NCBI GenBank assembly: GCA_002238555.1
Contig: MPMO01000038.1
Coordinates: 1 to 46,620, forward strand
DNA from: Caldilineaceae bacterium bin34
Lineage (GTDB): Bacteria; Chloroflexota; Anaerolineae; Caldilineales; Caldilineaceae
Length of the DNA: 46,620 nucleotides
Reading direction: 5' to 3'
In this document: piece by piece, positions 34,036-43,632 of the stretch
How positions within the stretch are numbered: position 1 is the stretch's first letter
How the letters are laid out: each line of letters starts with the position of its first letter
Made by a program: the position numbers and the translations under genes
The notes under the pieces: generated by a model
The model's input: the letters and a program-made list of their open reading frames with translations, nothing else
What the model was told of the DNA's origin: nothing
The model's database searches: none

Positions 34036-34875
34036 TCAGAGGCAAGTCAAAATCTGCGGTCCTGCATCCGTGATCGCCACGGTATGCTCAAAGTGGGCCG
34101 AAAGGCTGCGATCCTGGCTGATCACGGTCCACTCGTCACGCAGGAGCCGTGTGCGCCAGGTGCCGATTTGGACCATGGGCTCCAGGGCCACGGTCAGGCC
34201 GGGCGGAAACGGGCAGTTGGCCTCCTCGGAATTGGGCCGCAGGAAGTGCAGTAGCTGCGGCGGTTCGTGCAGCTGCCGCCCAACCCCGTGGCTGGTGTAT
34301 TCCCGGACCACCTGGAGCCGCTCCGCATGGACATGGGTCACGATGGCACGGGCAATGTCGTTGCCCGTGCCGCCCACGCGGGCCGCCTGAATGGCGGCGT
34401 ACAGGCTGTCCTCGGTGGCTTGCAGCAGGTGCCGGGCCTTCTCGCCGATTTCGCCAACCGGATAGGTCCAGGCCCTGTCGCCGATGAACCCGTCGTGTAC
34501 GACGCCAACATCGATGCTGACGATGTCGCCCTCGCGCAGGATTCGATCGGCGGCCGGAATGCCGTGCACCAGTTCCTCGTTGACGCTGATGCAGGTGTGG
34601 CGGGGAAACCCCTGGTAGCCCCAAAAGGCGCTGCTCCCGCCGGCCGCGGCAATGAAGTCCGCACTCAGGTCGTCCAGTTCGAGGGTGGACACCCCCGGCC
34701 GGATTGCATCCGCCAGCATGCGGTGAACCTCGGCCACGATCCGGCCGGACTCCCGCATGCGGGTAATCTCGTCGGGAGTCTTGACCGTCCAGTCGGGTTT
34801 GAAGGGCCCCTTGCCCTTGCCGCGCGCGGCTGCCAAACGCCGCGCCATCCGACGCCGCCGTCTGCGGAATCTCAT
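34036..34875 (-). CDS. map: Methionine aminopeptidase, type I
   Basis: A 279-residue metalloprotease that removes the initiator Met from nascent proteins. Metal ligands are Asp122 and Asp133 ([14 protein letters not shown]), His196 ([13 protein letters not shown]), Glu232 (LEPMV) and Glu263 (FEHTVAIT). His104 is in VHGIP. The N-terminus has an unusually basic extension ([14 protein letters not shown]) before the catalytic domain. ATG at 34875 overlaps the adk stop as ATGA; an internal ATG nine codons later is an alternative start. Confidence 0.96.
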   Translation of the reverse strand: MRFRRRRRRMARRLAAARGKGKGPFKPDWTVKTPDEITRMRESGRIVAEVHRMLADAIRPGVSTLELDDLSADFIAAAGGSSAFWGYQGFPRHTCISVNEELVHGIPAADRILREGDIVSIDVGVVHDGFIGDRAWTYPVGEIGEKARHLLQATEDSLYAAIQAARVGGTGNDIARAIVTHVHAERLQVVREYTSHGVGRQLHEPPQLLHFLRPNSEEANCPFPPGLTVALEPMVQIGTWRTRLLRDEWTVISQDRSLSAHFEHTVAITDAGPQILTCL

Positions 34876-35537
34876 TCGGGAGCAAACTCCACCAGGCCGG
34901 CCAGTGCCTCCCGCAGGCGGCCGCCAACCTGGTCCGGCGCGCCATCCGCCTCCACCGTCAGGAGTCTCCGCAGGGCGTGGTAGTAGCCCAGAAGCGGGGC
35001 GGTCTCCCGGTAGTAGGCCAGGATACGTCGTTCCACCGTGGCAGGATTGTCGTCGTCGCGCTGGTACAGCTCGCCGCCGCACTGGTCGCAGACCCCGTCC
35101 ACCTGCGGCGGGGCAAACCGAAGGTGGCATATCAGACCGCAGTCCCGGCACTGGCGCCGGCCCGTGATGCGGTGCATGCACTCCGTGTCGTCCAGGTTCA
35201 GGAGGACCGCCTGCAGGGTTGCTGCCGCCGCTTCTGCGATCTCCGCCATGGCGTCCGCCTGCATCAGATTCCGGGGGAAACCGTCGAGCAGGGCGCCGCC
35301 CACACAGTCGGGCCGCACCAGTCGGGCCCGGACCATGTCGATCGTAACCGTGTCCGGCACCAGGTCGCCGGCGTTCATGATGCTCTCGGCCAGCAACCCC
35401 AGTTCCGTGCGCTGTTGCAGGTTTTCCCGGAACAGGTTGCCGGTCGACACGTGCGGCAGGCCACTGGCCGCGGCCAGCCTTTCCACCTGGGTACCCTTGC
35501 CGGCACCGGGCGCACCCAGAAAAATCAGGTACAGCAC
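34872..35537 (-). CDS. adk: Adenylate kinase, zinc-lid type
   Basis: A 221-residue kinase balancing ATP, ADP and AMP. P-loop GAPGAGKGT is at residues 8-16. STGNLFREN and LLDGFPRN are AMP-site and core motifs. The LID holds four Cys at 130, 133, 150 and 153 (CRDC and CDQC), typical of zinc-binding long-form enzymes. GTG at 35537 gives the normal N-terminus; GTG codons at 35549 and 35579 are alternatives with no better SD. It lies between secY and map as in many Gram-positive-like operons. Confidence 0.96.
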   Translation of the reverse strand: MLYLIFLGAPGAGKGTQVERLAAASGLPHVSTGNLFRENLQQRTELGLLAESIMNAGDLVPDTVTIDMVRARLVRPDCVGGALLDGFPRNLMQADAMAEIAEAAAATLQAVLLNLDDTECMHRITGRRQCRDCGLICHLRFAPPQVDGVCDQCGGELYQRDDDNPATVERRILAYYRETAPLLGYYHALRRLLTVEADGAPDQVGGRLREALAGLVEFAPE

Positions 35538-35598
35538 AACTGAACTCACTTCCGTGCCCGGGCCACCGGGATGGGGCACACCGTCCCGGCTTCATCCG

Positions 35599-36936
35599 CT
35601 AGCGGATGAAGCCCTCGTAGTTGCGCATCATGAGCTGCGACTCGATCTGCCGCATCATGTCGAGCACCACGCCGACCACAATCAGCAGGCCGGCACTCGA
35701 AATCAAGAGCGTGCTCTGGCCGCCGCTCACCGCGCCGCCGCCGAACACCAGGCCTACCAGAAAGGGCAGGATGGCAATGAAACCCAGGAACACCGCACCA
35801 AAGAAGGTAATGCGCGAAAGCACTCCCTGGAGGTACTCGGCGGTGCGGGGTCCGGGACGCAGGCCGGAGATAAATCCGCCCTGCTGGCGCAGCGTGTTGG
35901 GCAGGTCCTGCTGCCGGAACATGACGTCGGCGTAGAAATAGGTGAACGCCACCACCAGCAGGAAATAGGCCAGCCAGTAGGCCCAGTTGGACGGGGACAT
36001 GATGTTGGCCACCACCGCCGCGGCCTGTCCCAGCCACCCACTCGAGGTGGTCATGAAAGAGGCCAGCGTGCTGGGGAAGATCAGCAGGCTCTGGGCGAAA
36101 ATCAGGGGAATCATGCCCGTGCTGTTGATTTTCATGGGGATGTAGGACGACTGTCCGCCCACCACCATCTGCCGGTTGCCGCGCATGGCGCGCACCCGCC
36201 TTCCGTACTGCACCGGAATACGTCGCTGCCCCTCGTTGACCCAAACGATCAGGGCGATCGTGAGGATGGTGATGATGGTGAAAATCACCAGCAGGTCCCA
36301 GCGTCCGGACACCACAATCTGCCTGACCTGCTGGGGCAGGCTGGCCACGATGCCGGCAAAGATGATCAGGGACACACCGTTGCCAATGCCCTGCTGCGTC
36401 AGCAGCTGGCCCAGCCAGACGGCAAACATCGTACCGGCGGCCATGCCCACCACAATGGTCACGGACGACAGCAGGCTGGAACCGGAGAAGCCCCAGTTGG
36501 TGAATATCGGCACGCCCCCACCAAACGACGAGTTCAGCAGCGTCGCCTGGCCCACGGCGTACACGATGGCAAGCGGGATGGTCAGGTAGTAGGTGAACTT
36601 GTTGATTTGTGCCCGGCCGCGTTCGCCTTCCCGGCTCAGTTCCTGCAACTGCGGCACCATCGGCACCAGCAGCTGCATGATGATGGACGACGTGATGTAC
36701 GGATAGACCCCGAGTGCCATCACGCCCATTTGGGCCAGGGCGCCGCCGCTGAAGAAGTTGAGCATGTTGAGCAGGATGTTCGGATCCTGCGTGAACAGCT
36801 GGTCCAGCGCGGCCGCATTGACGCCCGGCAGCGGAATGTGGGCGCAGAGCCTGTAGATCACCAGAATGCCGATCGTAATCAGCAGCTTGGTGCGCAGATC
36901 CGGCAGCGTGAACGCGCTGCGGACAGCCGTCAACAT
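35599..36936 (-). CDS. secY: Protein translocase subunit SecY
   Basis: A 445-residue integral membrane protein with ten predicted membrane segments. It forms the channel for protein export and membrane insertion. Typical stretches include IYRLCAHIPLPGVN, NFFSGGALAQMGVMALGVYPYITSSIIMQLL, GIGNGVSLIIFAGI, and RRIPVQYGRR before YIPMKINSTGMIPLIFAQSLL. ATG at 36936 lies four bases after the rplO stop, so translation is tightly linked. Confidence 0.98.
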   Translation of the reverse strand: MLTAVRSAFTLPDLRTKLLITIGILVIYRLCAHIPLPGVNAAALDQLFTQDPNILLNMLNFFSGGALAQMGVMALGVYPYITSSIIMQLLVPMVPQLQELSREGERGRAQINKFTYYLTIPLAIVYAVGQATLLNSSFGGGVPIFTNWGFSGSSLLSSVTIVVGMAAGTMFAVWLGQLLTQQGIGNGVSLIIFAGIVASLPQQVRQIVVSGRWDLLVIFTIITILTIALIVWVNEGQRRIPVQYGRRVRAMRGNRQMVVGGQSSYIPMKINSTGMIPLIFAQSLLIFPSTLASFMTTSSGWLGQAAAVVANIMSPSNWAYWLAYFLLVVAFTYFYADVMFRQQDLPNTLRQQGGFISGLRPGPRTAEYLQGVLSRITFFGAVFLGFIAILPFLVGLVFGGGAVSGGQSTLLISSAGLLIVVGVVLDMMRQIESQLMMRNYEGFIR

Positions 36937-36940
36937 GGCA

Positions 36941-37402
36941 TCAGGCCCTGTCGAGGGCTTCGATGGTCACCGTACCGCCTTGGGCCAACACCGCCTCGCG
37001 GGCGGCGCGGCTGCATCGGTGTGCGTGCAGCGAAAGCCGGTGCGGCAGTTCGCCGCGGCCAAGCACCACCACGGGCTCGCGGGTGTTCGAGATAAAGCCG
37101 ACATCCGCCAAGACCTGGAGCGTAACCTCCGTTCCTTCCGGGAACACGGCTCCCAGCTCATCGAGGTTGATCGGCGTGTACGCCACCTTGCCGTAGCGCT
37201 TGAAGCCCCGCAGTTTCGGCAGGCGCTTGACCAAAGGCAACTGACCGCCCTCAAAGGTCGGATGGAACTTGTGGCCGGAACGGCTGCCCTGCCCCTTGGT
37301 GCCGCGGCCGCAGGTCTTGCCTCGGCCGGATCCGGTGCCCCGGCCCACGCGCTTGCGGTTGGGTCCGGACGGCAGGCTTGCGCCCAACTCATGCAGTTTC
37401 AC
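36941..37402 (-). CDS. rplO: Ribosomal protein L15
   Basis: A 153-residue L15. The N-terminal Gly/Arg-rich tail (NRKRVGRGTGSGRGKTCGRG, then TKGQGSRSGHKFHPTFEGGQLPL) threads into 23S rRNA. The C-terminal globular part includes PVVVLGRGELPHRLSLHAHR. GTG at 37402 overlaps the rpmD TGA (GTGA), a sign of coupled translation. Confidence 0.97.
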   Translation of the reverse strand: MKLHELGASLPSGPNRKRVGRGTGSGRGKTCGRGTKGQGSRSGHKFHPTFEGGQLPLVKRLPKLRGFKRYGKVAYTPINLDELGAVFPEGTEVTLQVLADVGFISNTREPVVVLGRGELPHRLSLHAHRCSRAAREAVLAQGGTVTIEALDRA

Positions 37403-37626
37403 GCGTTCTCCTCCTGCGCGGCGCCCGCCGCGGTCCGATCCGCTTCCTCAAACTCCACCAGGTGCGACACCGCGGCGATCATGCCGCGGGCGGCGGGACT
37501 GTCGGCCACTTCCACGGTCTGGTGCAGCCGCCGCAGGCCCAGGGCCTGGAGGGTGTCCTTTTGCCGTTGCCGGTACCCGATGGCGCTCTTGACCTGTGTG
37601 ACCTTCAACACTTTGGCCTGGCTCAT
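37399..37626 (-). CDS. rpmD: Ribosomal protein L30
   Basis: A 75-residue L30. KVTQVKSAIGYRQRQKDTLQALGLRRLHQTVEVADSPAARGMI matches the family. Residues 60-75 form an extra acidic tail (EFEEADRTAAGAAQEENA) beyond the usual 60-residue core. ATG at 37626 lies three bases after the rpsE stop. Confidence 0.95.
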   Translation of the reverse strand: MSQAKVLKVTQVKSAIGYRQRQKDTLQALGLRRLHQTVEVADSPAARGMIAAVSHLVEFEEADRTAAGAAQEENA

Positions 37627-37628
37627 GT

Positions 37629-38171
37629 CTAATTCTGCTCCCGCGTCCAAAAGGGGGCCAGGCTCTCGACCGGCACACCGCGGGCTTGGGCCTCGGAGCG
37701 GTGGTCCTGCAATGACTGCAGGGCCTGGAATGTGGCCTGGGTAACGTTCAGCCGGTTGTTGGAACCCAGCGACTTGGTCAGAATGTCCGAAATCCCGGCC
37801 ACCTCAATGACCGGACGCACCCCGCCGCCGGCGATCACACCGGTGCCGGGGCTGGCCGGACGCAGCAGGACTCGCGCCGCCCCCAGGCGCATTTCGATGG
37901 GGTGGGGAATGGTGGTGCCGACAATCGGCACCGGTACCATCCCGGCCTTGGCCTGCTCCCGCGCCTTGCGGATGGCTTCCGGCACTTCGCGCGCCTTGCC
38001 AATCCCAATGCCAACCTTGCCCTTGCGGTCGCCCACGGCCAGCACTGCCCGGAAGGCAAAGGACCGGCCTCCCTTGACCACCTTCGCCGTACGGGTGATT
38101 TGGATCACGCGGTCCTCAAGTTCGTCGCCGGAATCCCGGTCGCGCCCGCGCTCGTTCTGTCTGGATTGCAC
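37629..38171 (-). CDS. rpsE: Ribosomal protein S5
   Basis: A 180-residue S5, involved in decoding accuracy and mRNA entry. [40 protein letters not shown] and [38 protein letters not shown] are diagnostic. GTG at 38171 follows GGGAGCAAGCCACG. The first 20 residues are charged and variable, as is common. Confidence 0.97.
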   Translation of the reverse strand: MQSRQNERGRDRDSGDELEDRVIQITRTAKVVKGGRSFAFRAVLAVGDRKGKVGIGIGKAREVPEAIRKAREQAKAGMVPVPIVGTTIPHPIEMRLGAARVLLRPASPGTGVIAGGGVRPVIEVAGISDILTKSLGSNNRLNVTQATFQALQSLQDHRSEAQARGVPVESLAPFWTREQN

Positions 38172-38203
38172 CGTGGCTTGCTCCCGAAAGATTGGGTGAA
38201 GAG

Positions 38204-38572
38204 TTAAAAGTCAAGTCCGCCGGACCGGCTCCCGTCGGCCAGGGCCTTGACCCGGCCATGGAAGCGGTAACCGCCGCGGTCGAACACGGCCGCGGTGTAC
38301 CCGGCCGTCACGGCCCGTTCGGCAAGCACCTCGCCCACCTTGCGCGCCGCAGCCGTCGGCTGTGCCCCGGACAGCTGCTCGCGCAGCTCGCGTTCGTTGG
38401 AACTGGCCGCCACCAAGGTGCGGCCGGCCTCATCGTCGATCAACTGGGCCGAAATGTGCGCGGAACTGCGGAATACGTTCAGCCGCGGCCGCGTAGGCGT
38501 GCCGGCCAGCCGGTTGCGCAACCGGCGATGGCGCTTCAGCCGGGCGTGGTGTCGATTGTGTTGTCGCTGCAT
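38204..38572 (-). CDS. rplR: Ribosomal protein L18
   Basis: A 122-residue L18, which binds 5S r[50 protein letters not shown] and [25 protein letters not shown] are typical. ATG at 38572 has AGGATCAG upstream and is preferred over a TTG at 38596. Confidence 0.97.
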   Translation of the reverse strand: MQRQHNRHHARLKRHRRLRNRLAGTPTRPRLNVFRSSAHISAQLIDDEAGRTLVAASSNERELREQLSGAQPTAAARKVGEVLAERAVTAGYTAAVFDRGGYRFHGRVKALADGSRSGGLDF

Positions 38573-38597
38573 GTCTGATCCTGTGGTGGCAAACAAC

Positions 38598-39149
38598 CTA
38601 GACGGCGGCCCGGCCGGCCTTGCCGGCCTTGGTGCGAACCCATTCGTCCCGGTAGCGGATGCCGGCCCCTCCGTACGGGGTCGGCGGACGTTCGCCCCGG
38701 ATCAGGGACGCCAGGTGGCCGACATCGTGCTTGCAGATGCCCTCCACCGTGATGACCCGGCCCGACTGATCCACATCGAGCTTGATTTCCTGGGTGGAGG
38801 GGTACTCAACCGGATGACTCTTCCCGACCTGCAGAACCAGGTTGCTGCCCTTCATCGAGGCCCGGTAGAAGTCGCCGTGGACCTCCAGGATGCGGGTAAA
38901 CCCTTGGGTCACGCCGGTGACCATATTCTGAATCAGCGCCCTGGCCAGCCCGTGCAGGGCCTTCAGGTCCTGGGAGTTGCCGCGCCGGGCGATGGTCAGC
39001 ACATCGTCCGCCACGGTTACGTCGAGCCGCTGTGAAATGCGTTCGGTCAGGGCGCCGCGCGGACCGGACACCTCCACATACTGACCCGGAGTAACCGTGA
39101 CGCTGACGCCACTGGGCAGCGCGACGGGCTGGTTGCCGATGCGTGACAT
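38598..39149 (-). CDS. rplF: Ribosomal protein L6
   Basis: A 183-residue L6 near the GTPase centre. [67 protein letters not shown], and the end [20 protein letters not shown] are conserved; the last block usually reads KGKGIRY. Length and start are normal. Confidence 0.97.
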   Translation of the reverse strand: MSRIGNQPVALPSGVSVTVTPGQYVEVSGPRGALTERISQRLDVTVADDVLTIARRGNSQDLKALHGLARALIQNMVTGVTQGFTRILEVHGDFYRASMKGSNLVLQVGKSHPVEYPSTQEIKLDVDQSGRVITVEGICKHDVGHLASLIRGERPPTPYGGAGIRYRDEWVRTKAGKAGRAAV

Positions 39150-39191
39150 GAAACTGGATCCTGTATTGCCTACCTAGCGGAACCTATACAA

Positions 39192-39587
39192 CTACCAGAC
39201 TTCGCAGAGGACTTCGCCGCCCACCCGGGCGCGCCGGGCCTGCTGGCCGGTCATGATGCCCTGCGGCGTGGTCAGAATCCAGATGCCGAGGCCGCTGCGT
39301 ACCCAGCGGACGTCGCGCCAGCCGGCATAGACGCGCCGGCCGCGCGTGCTGATTCGGCGCAGATGCGAAATCACGGGGGCACCGTGGCGGTCGTACTTGA
39401 GATCCAACTCGAGGTTGGTGTGGCTGCCCGCCTTGCGCACGTGCAGATCGGAGATGAAACCCTCCCGCTTGAGAATGCGCGCCAAGTCCACCTTGACCGA
39501 CGACGACGGCATGGTGACCTGTGGATGCTGCATCTGCTGCGCATTGCGGATGCGCGTCAGGAAATCCGCGATCGGATCAACATTCAT
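39192..39587 (-). CDS. rpsH: Ribosomal protein S8
   Basis: A 131-residue S8. NVDPIADFLTRIRNAQQMQHPQVTMPSSSVKVDLARILKREGF, LRRISTRGRRVYAG and SGLGIWILTTPQGIMTGQQARRARVGGEVLCEVW follow the family closely, the last block being the 16S rRNA-binding end. ATG at 39587. Confidence 0.98.
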   Translation of the reverse strand: MNVDPIADFLTRIRNAQQMQHPQVTMPSSSVKVDLARILKREGFISDLHVRKAGSHTNLELDLKYDRHGAPVISHLRRISTRGRRVYAGWRDVRWVRSGLGIWILTTPQGIMTGQQARRARVGGEVLCEVW

Positions 39588-39614
39588 GGCAATGGTTCTC
39601 CTTGGACGCCATCC

Positions 39615-39797
39615 CTACCAGCTGGACTTGACAACACCGGGTACGCGCCCCTCCAGGGCTTCGAGCCGGAAGCATATCCGGCACAGGCCGAACCGGCGCA
39701 TGTACGCGCGCGGGCGGCCGCATTTGGCACAGCGGTTGCGTACCCGGTTCGGGTACTTCCGCCTGGTCTCCCGGCAAATCATCGATGTCTTGGCCAC
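39615..39797 (-). CDS. rpsN: Ribosomal protein S14, zinc type
   Basis: A 60-residue short-form S14 with four zinc Cys (23, 26, 39, 42 in CAKC and CRIC). The sequence [21 protein letters not shown] and the end [12 protein letters not shown] match type Z. GTG at 39797 gives the normal length. This class is common in Firmicutes, Chloroflexota and Thermus and less so in Proteobacteria. Confidence 0.97.
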   Translation of the reverse strand: MAKTSMICRETRRKYPNRVRNRCAKCGRPRAYMRRFGLCRICFRLEALEGRVPGVVKSSW

Positions 39798-39845
39798 AGG
39801 CGCTCGCTTCCTCGGTTGCAGGTGTGAATCAGGATGGCGGCCGGT

Positions 39846-40448
39846 TCAGTTTGAACCTGGCCGAATGAAAGGCATGTTGAACTGATCCAGCAGGAAGCGT
39901 CCCTCCTCGTCCCTGCTGGCCGACGTGACAATGGTCACCTCGAGGCCCCTGACGGCGTCGATGTCGTCATAGCTGATTTCGGGGAAGATCAACTGCTCGG
40001 TCAAGCCCACGGTGTAGTTGCCGCGCCCGTCGAAGGCGTCCGGCGAGAGTCCGCGGAAATCCCGCTGGTGGGGAATGGCGATATTGATCAGCCGATCCAG
40101 GAAATGCCACATGCGATGGCCGCGCAGGGTCACCTTGACCCCCACCGGCATGCCTTCGCGCAGCTTGAACGTGGCAATCGAGCGGCGCGCCCGCGTCACG
40201 ACCGGCTTCTGGCCGGTGATGCGCGTCAGGTCCTGCACCGCGGCCTCGACGGCGCGCCCGTTGGTCAGCGCCTCGCCCAGGCCGATGTTGACGGCGATCT
40301 TGGTTACGGTGGGGGACTGCAGCGGACTCGTGTAACCGAACTCCTTCATCATGGAGGGCACGACCTGCGTCCGGTATTGGGCCAGCAACCGCGGCACCGG
40401 TCGGCTCGGTTGCATGGCAGGCTGATCAACGGTGGCTTGTTCGCTCAT
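39846..40448 (-). CDS. rplE: Ribosomal protein L5
   Basis: A 200-residue L5, which binds 5S rRNA and contacts P-site tRNA. PTVTKIAVNIGLGEAL, ITGQKPVVTRARRSIATFKLREGMPVGVKVTLRGHRMWHFLDRL and FRGLSPDAFDGRGNYTVGLTEQLIFPEI are diagnostic. About 18 N-terminal residues (MSEQATVDQPAMQPSRPV) exceed the usual start. Confidence 0.97.
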   Translation of the reverse strand: MSEQATVDQPAMQPSRPVPRLLAQYRTQVVPSMMKEFGYTSPLQSPTVTKIAVNIGLGEALTNGRAVEAAVQDLTRITGQKPVVTRARRSIATFKLREGMPVGVKVTLRGHRMWHFLDRLINIAIPHQRDFRGLSPDAFDGRGNYTVGLTEQLIFPEISYDDIDAVRGLEVTIVTSASRDEEGRFLLDQFNMPFIRPGSN

Positions 40449-40489
40449 GGCAATGGCATCCAGGCAGGAAAAACGGGTGTCGCCCGCGC

Positions 40490-40843
40490 CTACTCGGCCG
40501 CGGCGATCGGCTCGCCGGAACGGCGATCGAAACGAATCTTGTCGCCCGCATCGCGGCGGTACCCCACGCGCGTGGGCCGGTCGTTGGTGCCCAGCACCAT
40601 CACGTTGCTGATGTGGATGGGGGCCTCGAACTCCACGATGCCCCGTTGCGTTTGGGTTCGGCCGGTGGCGCGCTGGTGGCGGGTCCTAAGATTGACCCCC
40701 TCCACCACCACGTACACCCGGTTGGGATCCGGCTTGCCGTCGCGCCGGCGCTTGTGCCGTATCTCGCGCACGCTGCCGCGCTCGCCCTTGCTGGCACCGG
40801 CGATCACCTCGACTTGGTCGCCGACCCTCACCTTCTGCTTCAC
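40490..40843 (-). CDS. rplX: Ribosomal protein L24
   Basis: A 117-residue L24, an assembly initiator of the large subunit. The KOW motif is VRVGDQVEVIAGASKGERGSV. VYVVVEGVNLRTRHQRA and GIVEFEAPIHISNVMVL are conserved. GTG at 40843. Confidence 0.96.
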   Translation of the reverse strand: MKQKVRVGDQVEVIAGASKGERGSVREIRHKRRRDGKPDPNRVYVVVEGVNLRTRHQRATGRTQTQRGIVEFEAPIHISNVMVLGTNDRPTRVGYRRDAGDKIRFDRRSGEPIAAAE

Positions 40844-40875
40844 TGGTCCCTTCTCCTGTCTAGCCGGCCGCTGTT

Positions 40876-41244
40876 TCAGAGTACTTCGGGGGCCAGGGAG
40901 ATAATGCGCATGAAGCCTCGCTCCCGCAGTTCCCTGGCCACCGGACCGAAGATGCGCGTTCCCCGCGGAAAGCGGGAATCGTCCACAATCACGGCGGCGT
41001 TTTCGTTGAAACGAATGTAGCTGCCGTCGGCCCTGCGCACCGGGTTGCGCGTGCGGACAATCACGGCCTTGACCACTTCGCCCTTGCGCACGGCGCTGGC
41101 CGGGGCCGCGGACCGCACGGACGCGGTCACGATGTCGCCGACCTTGCCGTGCCGGCGCACACTGCCCCCCATCACCCGGATGGTGAGCAGCTCCTTGGCA
41201 CCGGAATTGTCTGCCACCTTAAGGCGGCTTTCCTGCTGAATCAT
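40876..41244 (-). CDS. rplN: Ribosomal protein L14
   Basis: A 122-residue L14 at the subunit interface. [88 protein letters not shown] are near-canonical. ATG 41244 is used; a TTG one codon earlier is disregarded. Confidence 0.98.
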   Translation of the reverse strand: MIQQESRLKVADNSGAKELLTIRVMGGSVRRHGKVGDIVTASVRSAAPASAVRKGEVVKAVIVRTRNPVRRADGSYIRFNENAAVIVDDSRFPRGTRIFGPVARELRERGFMRIISLAPEVL

Positions 41245-41277
41245 CAACTTGGCATCCTGTTGCGGGGAAGGTGCGAA

Positions 41278-41550
41278 CTACACCTCCACCTCGTCGGGGG
41301 CATGGGCGCGGGCCGTCACCTCTTCCACGAAGAAGTGCTTGCGCCGCGAGACGGGTCGGCACTGACGAATGCGGACGGAGTCCCCCATGCGGGCCTGGTT
41401 GTCCTCGTCGTGCACCTGGTAGCGCTTGTAGGTGCGGATAATCTTGCCGTACAGGGGATGGCGCTTGGTGCGCTCCACCCGAACGGACACGGTCTTGTCC
41501 ATGGAGTCCTGCACCACGGTGCCGGACAGGACCTTGCGCCGCTCACGCAT
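41278..41550 (-). CDS. rpsQ: Ribosomal protein S17
   Basis: A 90-residue S17, OB fold, an early 16S binder. RRKVLSGTVVQDSMDKTVSVRVERTKRHPLYGKIIRTYKRYQVHDEDNQARMGDSVRIRQCRPVSRRKHF covers the whole family pattern. Its ATG at 41550 overlaps the end of rpmC by eight bases. Confidence 0.97.
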   Translation of the reverse strand: MRERRKVLSGTVVQDSMDKTVSVRVERTKRHPLYGKIIRTYKRYQVHDEDNQARMGDSVRIRQCRPVSRRKHFFVEEVTARAHAPDEVEV

Positions 41551-41770
41551 CGTGCTCGCCCTCCATCTCTGCTGTGAGTTCCCTTTGTCTCTGCACAGTG
41601 CGGATGCGGGCCAGTTCCTTGCGTACCTGGCCTGCCCGCGACGTGTTTTTCTGCTGGCCTGTAATCATCTGGAACCGAATGTTCCGCAACTCGACATGGC
41701 AGTTCTGGGCCATCTCTTCCAGTTCGGCTTCGTTCTTTTCCGCCAGTTCCCTGGCCTTCAACTGCGGCAT
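41543..41770 (-). CDS. rpmC: Ribosomal protein L29
   Basis: A 75-residue L29 near the exit tunnel. MPQLKARELAEKNEAELEEMAQNCHVELRNIRFQMITGQQKNTSRAGQVRKELARIRTVQRQREL shows the usual two-helix hairpin. ATG at 41770 lies 17 bases after the rplP stop; the open frame's extension to 42010 is not homologous. Confidence 0.95.
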   Translation of the reverse strand: MPQLKARELAEKNEAELEEMAQNCHVELRNIRFQMITGQQKNTSRAGQVRKELARIRTVQRQRELTAEMEGEHDA

Positions 41771-41787
41771 GTGGTTCGGCCTCCCGT

Positions 41788-42201
41788 TCAGGCATCCTGT
41801 CGCTGGATGAACTGGGTGCGCATGGGCAGCTTGTGCTGCGCCAGGCGCAGCGCCTCCCGGGCCTGGTCCTCGGGCACACCGGTCATTTCGAACAGCACGC
41901 GTCCGGGCTTCACCACGGCCACGTAGTACTCGACGTTGCCCTTGCCGGAGCCCATGCGGGTCTCCGCCGCGCGCTGTGTGACAGGCTTGTCCGGAAACAC
42001 CCGGATCCACAGCTTGCCGCCCCTGCGCACATAGCGCACGATGGCACGCCGGGCCGCCTCAATCTGGCGACTCGTGATCCAGTGGGGCTCGACCGCCTGC
42101 AGGGCGTACGTGCCAAAGTCCACGGTGTTGCCGCGCCCGGCCATGCCGCGCATGCGGCCGCGATGGCGCTTGCGGTGCTTTTCCCGTCTGGGCATCAACA
42201 T
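41788..42201 (-). CDS. rplP: Ribosomal protein L16
   Basis: A 137-residue L16 that helps position A-site t[99 protein letters not shown] are typical. ATG 42201 is the likely start. A second ATG lies two codons in. Confidence 0.97.
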   Translation of the reverse strand: MLMPRREKHRKRHRGRMRGMAGRGNTVDFGTYALQAVEPHWITSRQIEAARRAIVRYVRRGGKLWIRVFPDKPVTQRAAETRMGSGKGNVEYYVAVVKPGRVLFEMTGVPEDQAREALRLAQHKLPMRTQFIQRQDA

Positions 42202-42253
42202 TGGCCGTTCTCCTTCCTCGCCGTGCGCCGGGTACCGTCCCCTAGGGAACGGA

Positions 42254-42919
42254 TCAGGCGATGTCCCGGTAGCGGTTGTGGTATTCCTGGCCCGGCAGGA
42301 CCTCGCCGCGGTAGATCCAGACCTTGACGCCAATGACGCCATAGGTGGTCCGGCCCACATCGGCTCCGTAGTCAATGTCGGCCCGCAGCGTGTGGCGCGG
42401 CACTTGGCCGCGGCGGAAGGAATCGACGCGGCCCATGTCGCTGCCGCCCAGGCGCCCGGACACGGTGATCATGAATCCCTTGGCGCCCTGGCGCATCGCC
42501 CGCTGGCCGGCCGAGCGCATCGCCCGGCGCCAGCTGACGCGGCGCTCCAACTGCTCGCCCACGCTGCGCGCCACCAGCGGCGCGCTCAACTCGGGCCGGT
42601 TCAGTTCCTTGACGTCGATGCGAATGCTGCGGCCCGTGATCCGGAGCAACTGTTCCCGCAGCTCGTTGACGGTGGCGCCCTTGCGGCCGATGATCATGCC
42701 GGGACGTGCCGTCTCGACAATCACTTCCACCTGGTTGGACTGGCGTTCGATGTCAATGTGGCTGATGTTGGCATCCGGCAGCCGATTCCTGATCGTGTCC
42801 CGGATTGCCCGGTCCTCGTTCAGCAGTGCGACATATTCCCTGCCGGAGGAATACCAGCGGCTGTGGTGTTCCTTGATCAACCCCAGCCGGAACCCCATCG
42901 GGTGAACTTTGCGACCCAT
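42254..42919 (-). CDS. rpsC: Ribosomal protein S3
   Basis: A 221-residue S3 at the mRNA entry site. [29 protein letters not shown] and the KH-type segment [19 protein letters not shown] are seen. The C-terminal block includes [52 protein letters not shown]. Length and order are normal. Confidence 0.97.
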   Translation of the reverse strand: MGRKVHPMGFRLGLIKEHHSRWYSSGREYVALLNEDRAIRDTIRNRLPDANISHIDIERQSNQVEVIVETARPGMIIGRKGATVNELREQLLRITGRSIRIDVKELNRPELSAPLVARSVGEQLERRVSWRRAMRSAGQRAMRQGAKGFMITVSGRLGGSDMGRVDSFRRGQVPRHTLRADIDYGADVGRTTYGVIGVKVWIYRGEVLPGQEYHNRYRDIA

Positions 42920-42927
42920 GCGTTACC

Positions 42928-43296
42928 TCAATTTGCTTCTTCGAGCCAGTCGTCGTCCGCGGCATCCACTTCGTCGAGCACCACGGTGATGTGCGACGAG
43001 CGCCGCCGCCAGGGCTTGAACCGGCCCCGACCGGCGAACCGGCGCCATCGGCGCATCGGCGCCTGATCGGCGTAGACGGCCTTGATGTACATGTCGTCCT
43101 GGGCCAGGCCCAGGTTCTCGCTGGCGTTGTGCAGCGCGCTGGTGATGGTGCCCGCAAGCACCCCCGCAGCCCGTTGCGGCATGTGGCGCAGCATGTCCAC
43201 AGCCTGCAGGGCATGCATGCCGCGCACCTCGTTGACCACCAGCCTGGCCTTGCGGGCACTGATGCCCGAAAAGCGCATCTTGGCTGTCACTTCCAT
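42928..43296 (-). CDS. rplV: Ribosomal protein L22
   Basis: A 122-residue L22 lining the exit tunnel. MRFSGISARKARLVVNEVRGMHALQAVDML, AGTITSALHNASENLG and MYIKAVYADQAPMRRWRRFAGRGRFKPWRRRSSHITVVL (the tunnel hairpin) are diagnostic. The acidic tail DEVDAADDDWLEEAN is slightly longer than usual. Confidence 0.97.
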   Translation of the reverse strand: MEVTAKMRFSGISARKARLVVNEVRGMHALQAVDMLRHMPQRAAGVLAGTITSALHNASENLGLAQDDMYIKAVYADQAPMRRWRRFAGRGRFKPWRRRSSHITVVLDEVDAADDDWLEEAN

Positions 43297-43335
43297 AATG
43301 CGAATCCGCCTCCTTTGCCGCCAAATCGCCCGGCG

Positions 43336-43617
43336 CTACCGTGCCGAGGTGCCGCGCTCGGACCGCAGATGGCCGCGGAAGTAGCGCGTGGGGGCAAACT
43401 CACCCAGTTTGTGGCCAACCATGTTTTCCGTGATCAGGACCGGCACGTGGCGACGGCCGTCATGGACCGCGATCGTGTGGCCGACAAACTGCGGAAAGAT
43501 GGTGGAGGCTCGGGCATAGGTGCGGATGACCCGCCGTTCGTTGCCTGCGTTCATGGCCTCGATGCGCCTGAGCAGCTTGACATCGACATATGGCCCCTTC
43601 TTGAGGGATCTGGACAT
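43336..43617 (-). CDS. rpsS: Ribosomal protein S19
   Basis: A 93-residue S19 in the small-subunit head, paired with S13. [77 protein letters not shown] follow the family closely; the end RSERGTSAR is normal. Confidence 0.98.
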   Translation of the reverse strand: MSRSLKKGPYVDVKLLRRIEAMNAGNERRVIRTYARASTIFPQFVGHTIAVHDGRRHVPVLITENMVGHKLGEFAPTRYFRGHLRSERGTSAR

Positions 43618-43632
43618 GGGTACTCCTCAAAA

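Noticed and set aside
34036..35595. Map with a 240-residue N-terminal extension
   Set aside because: The extension is out-of-frame adk. The real start overlaps the adk stop as ATGA.
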